Assembly (NCBI RefSeq): GCF_021172045.1
Contig: NZ_CP087164.1
Coordinates: 1,922,001-1,986,000 of the forward strand
Source: Capillimicrobium parvum
GTDB lineage: Bacteria > Actinomycetota > Thermoleophilia > Solirubrobacterales > Solirubrobacteraceae
Length of the DNA stretch: 64,000 bases
Direction: 5' to 3'
Of the stretch, positions 54,817-63,795 are shown in pieces; the stretch's first letter is position 1; each line of letters opens with the position of its first letter. The notes below the pieces were generated by a model. It was not told the origin of the DNA, searched no databases, and saw nothing but the letters and a program-made list of their open reading frames with translations. The translations under genes were made by a program, and so were the position numbers.

Positions 54817-55785
54817 ATGACCACTGAGAGCGGAAGCGCCCGCGCCGTCGAGGGAGACGCCGCCCTCGCCCTCCTTGAGCAGATGATCTTCATCCGCCGC
54901 TTCGAGGAGCGCATGCACGAGTACGGCGCCCACCCGGACATGGCCGGCACCGTCATCCATACCGCGGTCGGTCAGGAGGCCAGTGCCGTCGGCGCCGCCG
55001 GGCTGCGCCGCCCCGGCGACATCCTGTTCTCGACCCATCGCGGTACGGCGCACTGCCTCGCGTGGGGCATCGACCCGGTCGCCCTGCTCGCCGAGAGCGT
55101 CGGCCGCGTCGGCGGACTCGGGGCCGGGCTCGGCGGTCACATGCACCTGTTCGACGCCGCGGAGGGGCTGCTCGGCACGAACGGCATCGTCGGCGCCGGC
55201 GTGCCGCTCGCGGTCGGCGGCGCCCTCGGGCTCGCACTCCGCCGGGCGGGCGGCGCAGCCTTCTGCTACTTCGGCGACGGCGCCGCGAACACCGGCGCGT
55301 GCCTCGAGGGGCTGAACCTCGCCGCGGTGTGGAAGGTCCCGGTCCTGTTCGTCTGCGAGGACAACAAGTTCGCCGAGACGACGTCCTCCTCGGAGCAGAC
55401 CGGCGGCAACCTCCCCGACCGCGCCGCCGGGTTCGGACTGCACACGCTGGCGGTCGACGGCAACGACGTCCTGGCGGTGCGGGCGGCTGCCGAGGAGCTG
55501 CTGGTGCGAGTTCGCGCCGGGGAGTCGTGCCTGCTCTATTGCGAGACGCTCCGCGTCAACGGGCACTACGTGGGCGATCCGCAGCACTATCGCCGCACGC
55601 CCTCCGGGGACGACGTGTCCGTCCTCGACCCGATCGACCGCCTCGCTGAGACGGCCGGCATCGCGGACGACGACGTCGCCGCGGTGACCGCCGCCGCCGA
55701 CGCACGACTCGATGAGATCTACCGGGAGGTCCTTGCGATGCCCCGCCCGACCGCCGACCAGATCCTCGGAGCGAGGACGTCGTGA
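54817..55785 (+). CDS. 2-oxoacid dehydrogenase E1 alpha subunit (second system)
   Basis: 322 residues from the ATG at MTTESGSARA; frame-open codons upstream run through the operator. TPP motif YFGDGAANTGACLEGLNLAA with ENK-type ending CEDNKFAETT; STHRGTAHCLAWGIDPVALL and GLGGHMHLFD are E1alpha/AcoA-like, and NGHYVGDPQHYRR is the C-terminal loop. It starts a tricistronic operon with E1beta and a CoA ligase, under operator B. E2 is not adjacent but lies at 47341-48711 under operator A. No E3 in the window. Confidence 0.91.
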   Translation: MTTESGSARAVEGDAALALLEQMIFIRRFEERMHEYGAHPDMAGTVIHTAVGQEASAVGAAGLRRPGDILFSTHRGTAHCLAWGIDPVALLAESVGRVGGLGAGLGGHMHLFDAAEGLLGTNGIVGAGVPLAVGGALGLALRRAGGAAFCYFGDGAANTGACLEGLNLAAVWKVPVLFVCEDNKFAETTSSSEQTGGNLPDRAAGFGLHTLAVDGNDVLAVRAAAEELLVRVRAGESCLLYCETLRVNGHYVGDPQHYRRTPSGDDVSVLDPIDRLAETAGIADDDVAAVTAAADARLDEIYREVLAMPRPTADQILGARTS

Positions 55786-56795
55786 GCGAGCGCATGCTCA
55801 AGGAGTGGCAGGCCGTGAACGAGGCGCTGCGCGAGGAGATGGAGCTCGACGGGCGCGTCGTGGTGTTCGGTGAGGACCTCGCCAAGGCGGGCGGGACCTT
55901 CGGCCAGACCCGTGGACTGCTCGACCGGTTCGGCCCCGAGCGCGTCCGCGACACCCCGATCTCCGAGCAGGCGATGGTCGGCGCCGCCGTGGGAGCGGCG
56001 ATGGCCGGGCTGCGGCCGGTCGTCGAGATCCTCTACATCGACTTCCTCGGCATCGCCTCGGACCCGCTCGTCAACCAGGCGGCCAAGGTCGAGTACTTCA
56101 CCGCCGGAGCGCTCAACGCGCCGATGGTCGTCAAGTCCGGCGTCGGCACGCTGCAGGGGATGGGCGCGCAGCACACCCAGGCGCTGGAAGGCTGGTACGC
56201 GCAGGTCCCGGGTCTCAAGGTCTGCTGGCCGGCGACCCCGGGCGACGCCAAGGGTCTCCTCAAGGCGGCGATCCGCGACGACGCTCCGGTGTTGTACATC
56301 GAGAGCTTCGACCTCCTGCGCGCGCGGGGACCGGTCCTCGAGGGGGAGGAGTCGTTCGTGCCCCTGGGCGTGGCCGACGTCGTCCGCCGCGGCCGCGACC
56401 TGACGCTCGTCACGTGGGGCACGATGCGCCGCATCGCGCTCGAGGCGGCCGAGGAGCTGGCGTCCAGGCACGCGATCGAGGTCGAGGTGATCGACCTGCG
56501 TACGATCTATCCGTGGGATCGCGCGACGGTGTTCGAGTCCGTCGCGGCAACGCACCGCTGCCTGGTCGCGACTGAGGCGGTGAGGGACTTCGGCCCTGGT
56601 GGCGAGATCGCGGCGGAGGTGGGCGAGGCCTGCTTCGACGACCTCGACGCTCCGGTGACCAGGCTTGGCAGTCCGCGCGTGCCCTCACCACACTTCAAGG
56701 AGTACGAGGCTGTGCGACTGCCGAGCAAGGACCAGATGACCGACGTGATCGCCGCGATGGTCGGCGGCGACCTCGCCCAGGAGGCGACGGGATGA
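55782..56795 (+). CDS. 2-oxoacid dehydrogenase E1 beta subunit (second system)
   Basis: 337 residues, GTG start overlapping the alpha stop. VRDTPISEQAMVGAAVGAAM (TPP Glu), YIDFLGIASDPLVNQAAKVE, GAQHTQALEGWYAQVPGLKV, EVIDLRTIYPWDRATV and VATEAVRDFGPGGEIAAEV are in the order typical for acetoin/pyruvate E1beta. Compared with the subunit at 23817 it is a clear paralogue with different substrate-loop residues (TLQGMG versus AGRSAG), implying a different oxoacid. Followed by a CoA ligase gene with a 4-base overlap. Confidence 0.91.
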   Translation: MSERMLKEWQAVNEALREEMELDGRVVVFGEDLAKAGGTFGQTRGLLDRFGPERVRDTPISEQAMVGAAVGAAMAGLRPVVEILYIDFLGIASDPLVNQAAKVEYFTAGALNAPMVVKSGVGTLQGMGAQHTQALEGWYAQVPGLKVCWPATPGDAKGLLKAAIRDDAPVLYIESFDLLRARGPVLEGEESFVPLGVADVVRRGRDLTLVTWGTMRRIALEAAEELASRHAIEVEVIDLRTIYPWDRATVFESVAATHRCLVATEAVRDFGPGGEIAAEVGEACFDDLDAPVTRLGSPRVPSPHFKEYEAVRLPSKDQMTDVIAAMVGGDLAQEATG

Positions 56796-58378
56796 TCGAC
56801 TACCGACTCGAGCAGCGCACGATCGGCCAGGTGCTCGCGGACAAGGCGGAGCGGGTCCCCGACCTGCCGTACCTCCTGTGGGAAGACGAGTCGTTCACCT
56901 ACGCGGACGTCGAACGCCTGAGCAACGCGCTCGCGCGCGGCCTCGCGCAGCGAGGCATCGGGCGAGGCTCGCACGTCGCGCTGTTCATGGACAACTGCCC
57001 CGAGTACCTGTGGGCGTCGTTCGCGCTCGGCAAGCTCGGCGCGGTCGGGGTCCCGATCAACACGGCGGCGAAGGGGCAGCTGCTCCAGTACCTGCTGAGC
57101 AACAGCGATTGCACCGACGCGATCGTCGACGCGGGATACGCGGCGACGGTTCGGGCCGCGGTCCCGCAGCTGCGGGTGATCGAGCGCGAGGCGCTTGCGG
57201 CGATCTCCGGCGAGCACATGGATGGCGCCGAGACCCCGCCGGACGCGGCCGTCTCGTTCAAGGACCCGTGGTTCATCATGTACACGTCCGGCACGACCGG
57301 GCCGTCGAAGGGCGTCGTCTGTCCCCACGCCCATCCGCTCACGGTGGGCTACCGCGTCGCGCGAGCGTTCGAGCTCGGCCCCGAAGACCGTCTGTACACC
57401 TGCCTGCCGATGTTCCATGGCAACGCGCTCTGGTACTCCGCGCTGACGGCGGTCTGGTCGGAGTCCTCGATCGCCCTCGTCCCGCGCTTCTCGGCGAGCC
57501 GCTTCTGGTCGGACATCCACCGCTACGGCGCGACCGAGTTCAACGCGATCATGAGCGTGGCGACGATCCTCGAGAAGCTGCCACCCACGCCGGAGGAGCA
57601 GGACAACCCGCTGCGGCTGGCGTTCGTCGTGCCGCTGCCGCTGCGCCGCCAGGAGCTCGAGGAGCGGTGGGACCTGAAGTTCACCTGCAACTACTCGATG
57701 ACCGAGCTCGTGCCTCCGGCGGTCCTCCGAGCGGGGGAGGGGCTCGACCGGCCGAACGTCTCCGGGCGCCGCGTCGAGCACGTCGAGATGCGGATCGTCG
57801 ATGAGGACGACCGCGAAGTGCCGCCCGACACGCCGGGCGAGATCGTCGTCCGGCCGAAGGAGCCGTGGACGATGTTCACGGGCTACTACAACAACCCCGA
57901 CGCGACCGCGACGGCGTTCAGGAACCTCTGGTTCCACACCGGTGACCGCGGCAAGGTCGATGCCGACGGGTTCTTCACGTTCGTCGATCGGACGAAGGAC
58001 GCCATCCGCCGGCGCGGCGAGAACATCTCGGCGCACGAGATCGAGATCATCCTGGAGTCCTGCGACGCCATCGCCGAGGCGGCGGCGGTCCCGGTGCCGT
58101 CCGATCTGGGCGAGGACGAGGTCGCCGTATACGTCGTCGTCGCGGCTCACGAGAAGGGCTTGTCCGAGCTCGACGTCGTCCGGTTCGCCGAGGAGAACCT
58201 GCCGTACTACATGGTGCCCCGTTACGTGGCGCTCGTCGACGAACTGCCGAAGACCGCCTCCCACAAGAAGGAGAAGCACTCGCTGCGCGAGCGTGCCCTG
58301 CGCGAACGCGGCGAGTTCTGGGATCGGGTCGACCAGGGCATCCAGATCCGCCGGCCCGACGGCACCGCCGCCCGCTGA
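56792..58378 (+). CDS. AMP-dependent acyl-CoA ligase (CaiC-like)
   Basis: 528 residues. P-loop FIMYTSGTTGPSKGVVCPHA, LYTCLPMFHGNALWYSALTA, NYSMTELVPPA, WFHTGDRGKVDADGFFTFVD and the hinge DRTKDAIRRRGENISAHEIE; C-terminal Lys in PKTASHKKEKHSLRE. The MFHGNA and RRRGENIS forms are those of crotonobetaine/carnitine-CoA-ligase-like enzymes. It would activate the acid produced in the regulon before thiolysis. Last gene of the operator-B operon; operator C lies 45 bases beyond its stop. Confidence 0.88.
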   Translation: MIDYRLEQRTIGQVLADKAERVPDLPYLLWEDESFTYADVERLSNALARGLAQRGIGRGSHVALFMDNCPEYLWASFALGKLGAVGVPINTAAKGQLLQYLLSNSDCTDAIVDAGYAATVRAAVPQLRVIEREALAAISGEHMDGAETPPDAAVSFKDPWFIMYTSGTTGPSKGVVCPHAHPLTVGYRVARAFELGPEDRLYTCLPMFHGNALWYSALTAVWSESSIALVPRFSASRFWSDIHRYGATEFNAIMSVATILEKLPPTPEEQDNPLRLAFVVPLPLRRQELEERWDLKFTCNYSMTELVPPAVLRAGEGLDRPNVSGRRVEHVEMRIVDEDDREVPPDTPGEIVVRPKEPWTMFTGYYNNPDATATAFRNLWFHTGDRGKVDADGFFTFVDRTKDAIRRRGENISAHEIEIILESCDAIAEAAAVPVPSDLGEDEVAVYVVVAAHEKGLSELDVVRFAEENLPYYMVPRYVALVDELPKTASHKKEKHSLRERALRERGEFWDRVDQGIQIRRPDGTAAR

Positions 58379-58423
58379 CCTGGCCCATGGACAGTTCGAT
58401 GCGAAAGCTCTGGCACAACGAAC

Positions 58424-58441
58424 CCACCCACCAGAGGGTGG
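58424..58441. promoter_or_regulatory. Palindromic operator C of the shared regulon
   Basis: CCACCCAC-CA-GAGGGTGG, 25 bases before the oxidoreductase ATG. It matches the consensus of operators A, B and D with one arm substitution. Confidence 0.75.
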
Positions 58442-58466
58442 TTCATGAGAGGACGGTGGAGACCCT

Positions 58467-59546
58467 ATGAGGGCATGGCGCGTTCATGAGTTCGGACCGC
58501 TCGACAACCTGCGCTTGGAGGACATTCCCCGGCCCGAGCCGGGACCGAACGACGTCGTCATCCGCATCCGCTCGATCGGCCTCAACAGCTCCGAGCTGCA
58601 GATCGTGCGCGGCATGTACGAGAACGACGGGATGGACACGCCCTTCAAGTGGGACTCCCATCTGCCGCGCGTGCCCGGCATCGAGGGCGCCGGTGAGGTC
58701 GCGGCCGTGGGCAGCGACGTGACGTCGCACAAGGTCGGCGACCGCGTCACGGTCAGCTACTGGTTCTGCTGCGGCGAATGCGATCTCTGCCGCAGCGGCA
58801 TCGAGAACATGTGCTCGCAGGCCGCGCACTTCGACACGATCCAGTTCGGCCGGACCGCCGACGGCGCCTACGCCGAGTACGCGAGGGTGCCCGCGCCATA
58901 TGCGGTCCCCATCCCCGACGGGCTGGCCTTCCAGGATGCGGCGGCGCTGACCGTTGCGGGCGGCACTGCGGCGAACATGCTCTTCGCCCACGCCGACATC
59001 CGCGCCGACGAGACCGTTCTCGTGACCGGTGCGGCGAGCAACATCGGCGTGATCGGCCTCCAGCTCGCCAAGATGGCCGGGGCGAGGCGCATCGTCGCCA
59101 CCGCCGGCAGCGACGAGAAGCTGCGCAAGCTCGAGCAGCTCGGCGCCGATGCGACGATCAACCACACGGAGACGCCCGACTTCGCCGAGCGCGCCATCGA
59201 GCTCAACGGCGGCGAGGGGTTCGACATCGTCTACGACGTGCCGGGCGGCTCGACGATCAGCCCGGCGCTGCACTCCGTCAAGCCCCGCGGCCGCATCGTG
59301 CTGGCCGGCTACATGGGCGGCAAGACCGCAGAGATCAACCTGGTGCGCATCATCATCTTCGAGGCGCGCATCCTCGGGTCGGCGTCGTGGACGCGGCCGA
59401 CGCTGAGCTGGGTGCTCGATCTCGGCGCGCGAAAGCGGATCCGGCCGGTCATCGACACGGTGTACGACTTCGAGCAGCTCCCGGAGGCGCTCGGCCGGCT
59501 CGAGCGCCGCGAGGTGTTCGGCAAGGTGATCGTGAACGTGGACTGA
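58467..59546 (+). CDS. Zinc-type medium-chain dehydrogenase/reductase
   Basis: 359 residues. MDR fold: catalytic-domain opening MRAWRVHEFGPLDNLRLEDI, structural zinc site CCGECDLCRSGIENMC (CxxCxxCx7C), LTVAGGTAANMLFAHADIRA and Rossmann segment VLVTGAASNIGVIGLQLAKM. It resembles NADPH:quinone oxidoreductase/crotonyl-CoA-reductase-like MDRs, but keeps a structural zinc that quinone reductases lack, so alcohol dehydrogenase or enoyl reductase activity is possible. It is the first gene of the operator-C unit; the aminotransferase start overlaps its stop (TGATG). Confidence 0.85.
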   Translation: MRAWRVHEFGPLDNLRLEDIPRPEPGPNDVVIRIRSIGLNSSELQIVRGMYENDGMDTPFKWDSHLPRVPGIEGAGEVAAVGSDVTSHKVGDRVTVSYWFCCGECDLCRSGIENMCSQAAHFDTIQFGRTADGAYAEYARVPAPYAVPIPDGLAFQDAAALTVAGGTAANMLFAHADIRADETVLVTGAASNIGVIGLQLAKMAGARRIVATAGSDEKLRKLEQLGADATINHTETPDFAERAIELNGGEGFDIVYDVPGGSTISPALHSVKPRGRIVLAGYMGGKTAEINLVRIIIFEARILGSASWTRPTLSWVLDLGARKRIRPVIDTVYDFEQLPEALGRLERREVFGKVIVNVD

Positions 59547-60895
59547 TGGACGGCGCGGCCCTCCGAGCACCCGAGCGGCATCCCGGCCCCACGGAGCGGC
59601 TACGGGCGGACGCCCGCCGCCACCTGTGGCACTGGGGCGTGCAGCTCGCCACGTGGCCGGAGGCCCCGCTGACCCTCGTGGAGGGTCGCGGGACGACGGT
59701 GGTGGACGCGGACGGCCGCGAGTACCTCGACGCGATCAGCGGACTCGGCGTCGTCCAGGTCGGGCACGGCTGCGGCGAGATCGCCGAGGCGGTCGCTGCT
59801 CAGGCCCGCCGCCTGGCGTTCGCTTCGCTGGCCAACGGCGTGTCGAACGACGTCGCCACCCGCCTCTCCGTCGAGATCGCCCGGCTCGCCCCGGGCGATC
59901 TCGAGGTGAGCTTCCTCACGACGGGAGGCGGTGAGGCCGTCGAGACGGCGATCAAGATGGCCCGGCAGTACCACGCGCTCAGCGGGGAGCCGCGGCGGAC
60001 GAAGCTCATCGCCCGCGAGGGGTCCTACCACGGGCTCACGCTGGGGGCCCTGAGCGCCACCGGCGTTGCGGTCTCACGGCGCCCGTTCGAGCCCTTGCTG
60101 CCGGGCTTCCACCACGTGGAGCATCCCGAGCCGGCGCGCTTCGACGGGACGTCCGAGGAGTGCGGCGAGCTCGCGCTGCGCAGCCTCGAGGCGAGGATCG
60201 AGTTCGAGGGGCCCGAGACCATCGCCGCGTTCATCGCCGAGCCGGTGTCGACCGCGGGCGCGATCAAGGTCCCACCGCCCAACTACTGGCCCGGCGTCCA
60301 GCGCATCTGCGCGCGCCACGGCATCCTGCTGATCGTCGACGAGATCTTCTGCGGCTTCGGCCGCACCGGGCGGATGTTCGGCGGCGAGCACTGGGACGTG
60401 CGGCCCGACATCATGACGCTCGCGAAGGGGATCACCAGCGGCTACGCGCCGTTGAGCGCGACGGTCACCAGCCGCAGGATCGCCGACGCGTTCTGGGCGG
60501 GGCCCGAGACCGAGTTCCAGCACGCCGCGACGTCGGCCGGCCACCCCGTGTCGTGCGCCGCCGCGCTCGTGAACATCGCCGTGATCGAGCGTGACGGCCT
60601 GGTCGACCGCGCCGCCGAGATGGGTGCGCTGCTGGGCGATGCGCTTCGGCCGCTCGTCGAGCTCGACGGCGTGTCGCACGTGAGCGGGATCGGCCTCCTC
60701 TGGGGTGTCGAGCTCGAACGACCGGACCCCGCGCGCATTCGGCGGCTCCTGGCGGCGCTCCGCGAGCGTGGGGTGCTGGCGCGCGGGTCTGCCACCAACG
60801 TGTTCCTGTACCCCCCGCTCATCGTCACGGCAGCGGAGGTCGATCTGCTCGCGGGGGCGGTCGCCGACGCCCTGACCATCTCGGCGAGCGAGTGA
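59546..60895 (+). CDS. Class III PLP-dependent aminotransferase
   Basis: 449 residues. Fold type I omega-aminotransferase: YLDAISGLGVVQVGHGCGEI, LTTGGGEAVETAIKMARQYH (phosphate-binding), LIAREGSYHGLTLGALSATG, LLIVDEIFCGFGRTGRMFGG (PLP Asp), and PLP-lysine in IMTLAKGITSGYAPLSATV. It transfers an amino group between an amine or omega-amino acid and an oxoacid; many members make ketones or semialdehydes. Within the regulon it may feed a ketone to HyuAB or an oxoacid to E1, which is inference. Ends 43 bases before operator D. Confidence 0.9.
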   Translation: MDGAALRAPERHPGPTERLRADARRHLWHWGVQLATWPEAPLTLVEGRGTTVVDADGREYLDAISGLGVVQVGHGCGEIAEAVAAQARRLAFASLANGVSNDVATRLSVEIARLAPGDLEVSFLTTGGGEAVETAIKMARQYHALSGEPRRTKLIAREGSYHGLTLGALSATGVAVSRRPFEPLLPGFHHVEHPEPARFDGTSEECGELALRSLEARIEFEGPETIAAFIAEPVSTAGAIKVPPPNYWPGVQRICARHGILLIVDEIFCGFGRTGRMFGGEHWDVRPDIMTLAKGITSGYAPLSATVTSRRIADAFWAGPETEFQHAATSAGHPVSCAAALVNIAVIERDGLVDRAAEMGALLGDALRPLVELDGVSHVSGIGLLWGVELERPDPARIRRLLAALRERGVLARGSATNVFLYPPLIVTAAEVDLLAGAVADALTISASE

Positions 60896-60938
60896 CGCAC
60901 TGTGCGCGCGACGACATCGCTTTCCGTTCCACACGACC

Positions 60939-60956
60939 CCTCCCACTGGTGGGAGG
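60939..60956. promoter_or_regulatory. Palindromic operator D of the shared regulon
   Basis: CCTCCCAC-TG-GTGGGAGG, the most symmetrical of the four (perfect 8-base arms). It lies 52 bases before the ATG of the ABC transporter binding protein. A degenerate second element GCTCCCCC-GTGGGAGC follows at 60980-60995 without the 2-base spacer. Confidence 0.82.
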
Positions 60957-61008
60957 CACCGAGGAAACATCCAACGACCGCTCCCCCGTGGGAGCACGAG
61001 GAGTTCTC

Positions 61009-62292
61009 ATGAGAGCAGTGGTACCCCGTTCCTCCCAAGGCCTCCAGCGCTGGCTGCTGGCCATGGCCGCCATCGCGGCGCTCGCGTTCGCCGTGGGTTG
61101 TGGCAGCACCGACGACGAGGGCGACAGCGGCGGGAGTGGTGCGACCGGCGCCACCAGCGCCACCAGCGCCGAGCAGAGCGCGTCGAATGAGAAGGACCCG
61201 ATCGTCGTCGGCATGAGCGGCTCGCTGAGCGGACCGCTGAACGTCTACGACAAGCCGCTTCTCGCCGCTGTCGAGCTCGCCGCGGACGACATCAACAAGG
61301 ACGGCGGCATCCTCGGACGCCAGGTCAAGGTCGTCTCCAACGACAACAAGACGGACATCAACCTCGTCGAGCGTCAGGCCAAGGCGTTGCTCGAGAAGGA
61401 CATCGACGTGATGATCCCGACCTGCGACTACGACCTCGGCGGGCCCGCCGCGAAGGTCGCGAACGAGCAGGGCGTCCTGGCCATCACCTGCGCCGGCTCA
61501 CCGCTGTTCGGCGCCAGCGGCATCGGCCCGCTCTCCTACAACTCGTTCCCGGGCGTGCCCACCGAGGGTGCGGTGCTCGCGAGCTTCGCGAAGGAGAAGG
61601 GCTTCAAGCGCCCGTACCTGCTCGAGGACACCAGCCTCGAGTACTCCAAGAACCTCTGCAAGTACTTCGAGGAGGCGTGGAAGGCGATCTCCCCGGGCGA
61701 CCCCGTCGTCGGCAAGGACACGTTCGTCAACAGCGACCAGTCGATCGCCTCGCAGGTCACGCGCCTGAAGGGCAACAAGGAGGCCGGCTTCGTCATGCTC
61801 TGCAGCTACCTGCCGGGCGGCGCGACCGCCCTTCGGCAGCTGCGGTCAGGCGGCGTCGATCTGCCGACGCTCGGCACGATCGGCTTCGACGGCACCGCGT
61901 GGATCGAGGCCGTCCCCGGGCTGAGCGACTTCTACTACGCCGCCCCGGGAGCGATCACGGGCGACGACCCGAACCCCGACATCAACGACCTGTTCAAGCG
62001 GATCAAGCAGAAGACCGGTGAGGCGCCGCCGAACTCCTATCCGGTCATGGGCTACTCCGAGATGCAGAGCATCGCGCGAGCCATGGAGGCGGCCGGGTCC
62101 ACCGACGCCGAGGCGGTCGCGGCCGCACTGAACAAGTTCAGCGACGAGGAGCTGCTCGCCGGGCCCACGACGTACACCGAGGACTGTCACATCCCGGTGG
62201 GTCGCCCCATGCGGGTCATGCAGTTCGACGGTGGCAAGCTGTCGTTCCTCGAGTCCATCAAGCCCGAATCGGTGCCCGAGGCGCCCTGCTGA
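61009..62292 (+). CDS. Branched-chain-amino-acid-type ABC transporter substrate-binding lipoprotein
   Basis: 427 residues, ATG behind GAGGAG. Signal peptide with lipobox AVGCGS at about residue 30, then a low-complexity Gly/Ser/Thr/Ala spacer. LivK/Peripla_BP_6 fold: [40 protein letters not shown] and [20 protein letters not shown] are the usual opening. Such receptors of the HAAT family often bind aromatic or other organic acids, not only Leu/Ile/Val. It is the first gene of the transporter operon, under operator D, so the ligand is probably the regulon substrate. Confidence 0.9.
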   Translation: MRAVVPRSSQGLQRWLLAMAAIAALAFAVGCGSTDDEGDSGGSGATGATSATSAEQSASNEKDPIVVGMSGSLSGPLNVYDKPLLAAVELAADDINKDGGILGRQVKVVSNDNKTDINLVERQAKALLEKDIDVMIPTCDYDLGGPAAKVANEQGVLAITCAGSPLFGASGIGPLSYNSFPGVPTEGAVLASFAKEKGFKRPYLLEDTSLEYSKNLCKYFEEAWKAISPGDPVVGKDTFVNSDQSIASQVTRLKGNKEAGFVMLCSYLPGGATALRQLRSGGVDLPTLGTIGFDGTAWIEAVPGLSDFYYAAPGAITGDDPNPDINDLFKRIKQKTGEAPPNSYPVMGYSEMQSIARAMEAAGSTDAEAVAAALNKFSDEELLAGPTTYTEDCHIPVGRPMRVMQFDGGKLSFLESIKPESVPEAPC

Positions 62293-62294
62293 GC

Positions 62295-63098
62295 GTGAGC
62301 GGGAGCCCCTCCACAAGCGTTTCCCCCCGGCCTGACGCCGGGGGGAGCCGCGACCTCCGACCGGCGCTCTCGACGCGTGGCGTCAGCGTGCGCTTCGGCA
62401 GCCTCACCGCGCTCGAGGACGTCGACCTGGAGATCCGCCAGGGCGAGATCCTTGGGCTGATCGGCCCGAACGGCGCAGGGAAGACGACGCTGCTCAACGT
62501 TCTGACCGGCTATCAGCGGCCGAGCGCCGGGACCGTCCGGCTCGGCGACCGGGACGTGACGAAGCAGTCGCCAGGGCGGCGCAGCCGCATGGGCGTGACA
62601 CGGACGTTCCAGAACGTCCGGCTGTTCGCATCGCTGTCGGTCCGCGAGAACGTGGAGGTCGCCGCGCTCGGCGCCGGGCGCTCGCCGCGCTCGGCGCACG
62701 CGCTGGCCAGCAGCCTGCTGGCTCGGCTCGGTCTCGACCAGCGGGCGGACGTCGCCGCCGCGTCGTTGCCGTATGGCGACGAGCGCCGACTCGGCGTGGC
62801 GCGCGCGCTCGCGACCGAGCCGCGCTTCCTGCTGCTCGACGAGCCCGCGGCCGGCCTCAACGAGGTGGAGAGCGACGAGCTGCTGGAGTTGCTGCGCTCG
62901 CTTCCGGAGGCGTTCGGCTGCGCGCTGCTGATCGTGGAGCACGACATGCGCCTCATGACGCGGCTGTGTCCGCGTCTGCAGGTGCTCGACTACGGACGCA
63001 CGATCGGGATCGGCTCTCCGGCGGAGATGCGGGCCGATCGCCGCGTTCTGGAGGCATATCTCGGAGCGGAGGAGGCTGCACGCGATGCTGAGGGTTGA
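62295..63098 (+). CDS. livG: ABC transporter ATP-binding protein, LivG type
   Basis: 267 residues from a GTG 2 bases after the receptor stop. Walker [20 protein letters not shown]-loop in [20 protein letters not shown], signature replaced by [17 protein letters not shown] (LPYG-type, as usual in LivG), Walker [19 protein letters not shown]-loop [10 protein letters not shown]. It drives the HAAT-family importer. The 20 N-terminal residues are Pro/Ser-rich and look like an extension. It overlaps livF by 14 bases. Confidence 0.92.
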   Translation: MSGSPSTSVSPRPDAGGSRDLRPALSTRGVSVRFGSLTALEDVDLEIRQGEILGLIGPNGAGKTTLLNVLTGYQRPSAGTVRLGDRDVTKQSPGRRSRMGVTRTFQNVRLFASLSVRENVEVAALGAGRSPRSAHALASSLLARLGLDQRADVAAASLPYGDERRLGVARALATEPRFLLLDEPAAGLNEVESDELLELLRSLPEAFGCALLIVEHDMRLMTRLCPRLQVLDYGRTIGIGSPAEMRADRRVLEAYLGAEEAARDAEG

Positions 63099-63795
63099 CG
63101 ACCTCTCGGTGCGCTATGGCCGCGTCGAGGCGCTGCGCGGCGTCTCGCTCGAGCTGCGCGACCGCGAGGCGGTCGGCATCCTCGGCGCGAACGGCGCCGG
63201 CAAGACGACGTTGCTCGCGACGATCGCCGGGCTCCTGAGTCCCGCGCGCGGAACGATCGAGCTCGACGGGCGCCGCATCGACGGTTCGCCTCCCGAGTCG
63301 ATCGTGCGCGGGGGCATCGCCCACGTCCCGGAGGGACGGCGGATCTTCGGCAGCCTCACGGTCGGCGAGAACATGCGTCTCGCGCGCAACGCGCGCCGCA
63401 ACGATGGGAACTTCGCCGAGGACCTCGAAGGGGTGATGGAGCTGTTGCCGACGTTGCGGCGCCTGCTCGACACGCCGGCCGGCAAGCTGTCCGGCGGCGA
63501 GCAACAGCAGCTCGCGATCGCCCGCGCCCTGCTGTGCGAGCCGCGCGTGCTGATGCTCGACGAGCCATCGCTCGGCCTCGCGCCGCAGGTCGTCGACACG
63601 GTCTTCGAAGTGCTCGCGAGCCTGCGCGCCCGAGGCGTCACGCTGCTCCTGGTCGAGCAGAACGTCCGTCGCACGCTGCGTCTCGTCGATCGCGCGTATG
63701 TCCTGCGCGCCGGGAACGTCGAGGTCAGCGGCTCGCGGGAGGAGCTCGCAGACTTCGAGGCCCTTGCCGACGCATACCTGGGAGCGGCCCGATGA
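63085..63795 (+). CDS. livF: ABC transporter ATP-binding protein, LivF type
   Basis: 236 residues. Walker [41 protein letters not shown] (LivF hallmark), signature KLSGGEQQQLAIARAL, Walker B RVLMLDEPSLGLAPQVVD, H-loop region LLLVEQNVRRTL, where the usual switch His is Asn/Gln-type, as in other LivF proteins. Pairs with LivG on the membrane subunits. Its stop overlaps the livH ATG. Confidence 0.93.
   Translation: MLRVDDLSVRYGRVEALRGVSLELRDREAVGILGANGAGKTTLLATIAGLLSPARGTIELDGRRIDGSPPESIVRGGIAHVPEGRRIFGSLTVGENMRLARNARRNDGNFAEDLEGVMELLPTLRRLLDTPAGKLSGGEQQQLAIARALLCEPRVLMLDEPSLGLAPQVVDTVFEVLASLRARGVTLLLVEQNVRRTLRLVDRAYVLRAGNVEVSGSREELADFEALADAYLGAAR

Noticed and set aside
60980-60995. A fifth operator copy after operator D
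   Set aside because: GCTCCCCC-GTGGGAGC lacks the 2-base centre shared by the four others and has a mismatch; kept only as a possible degenerate element.
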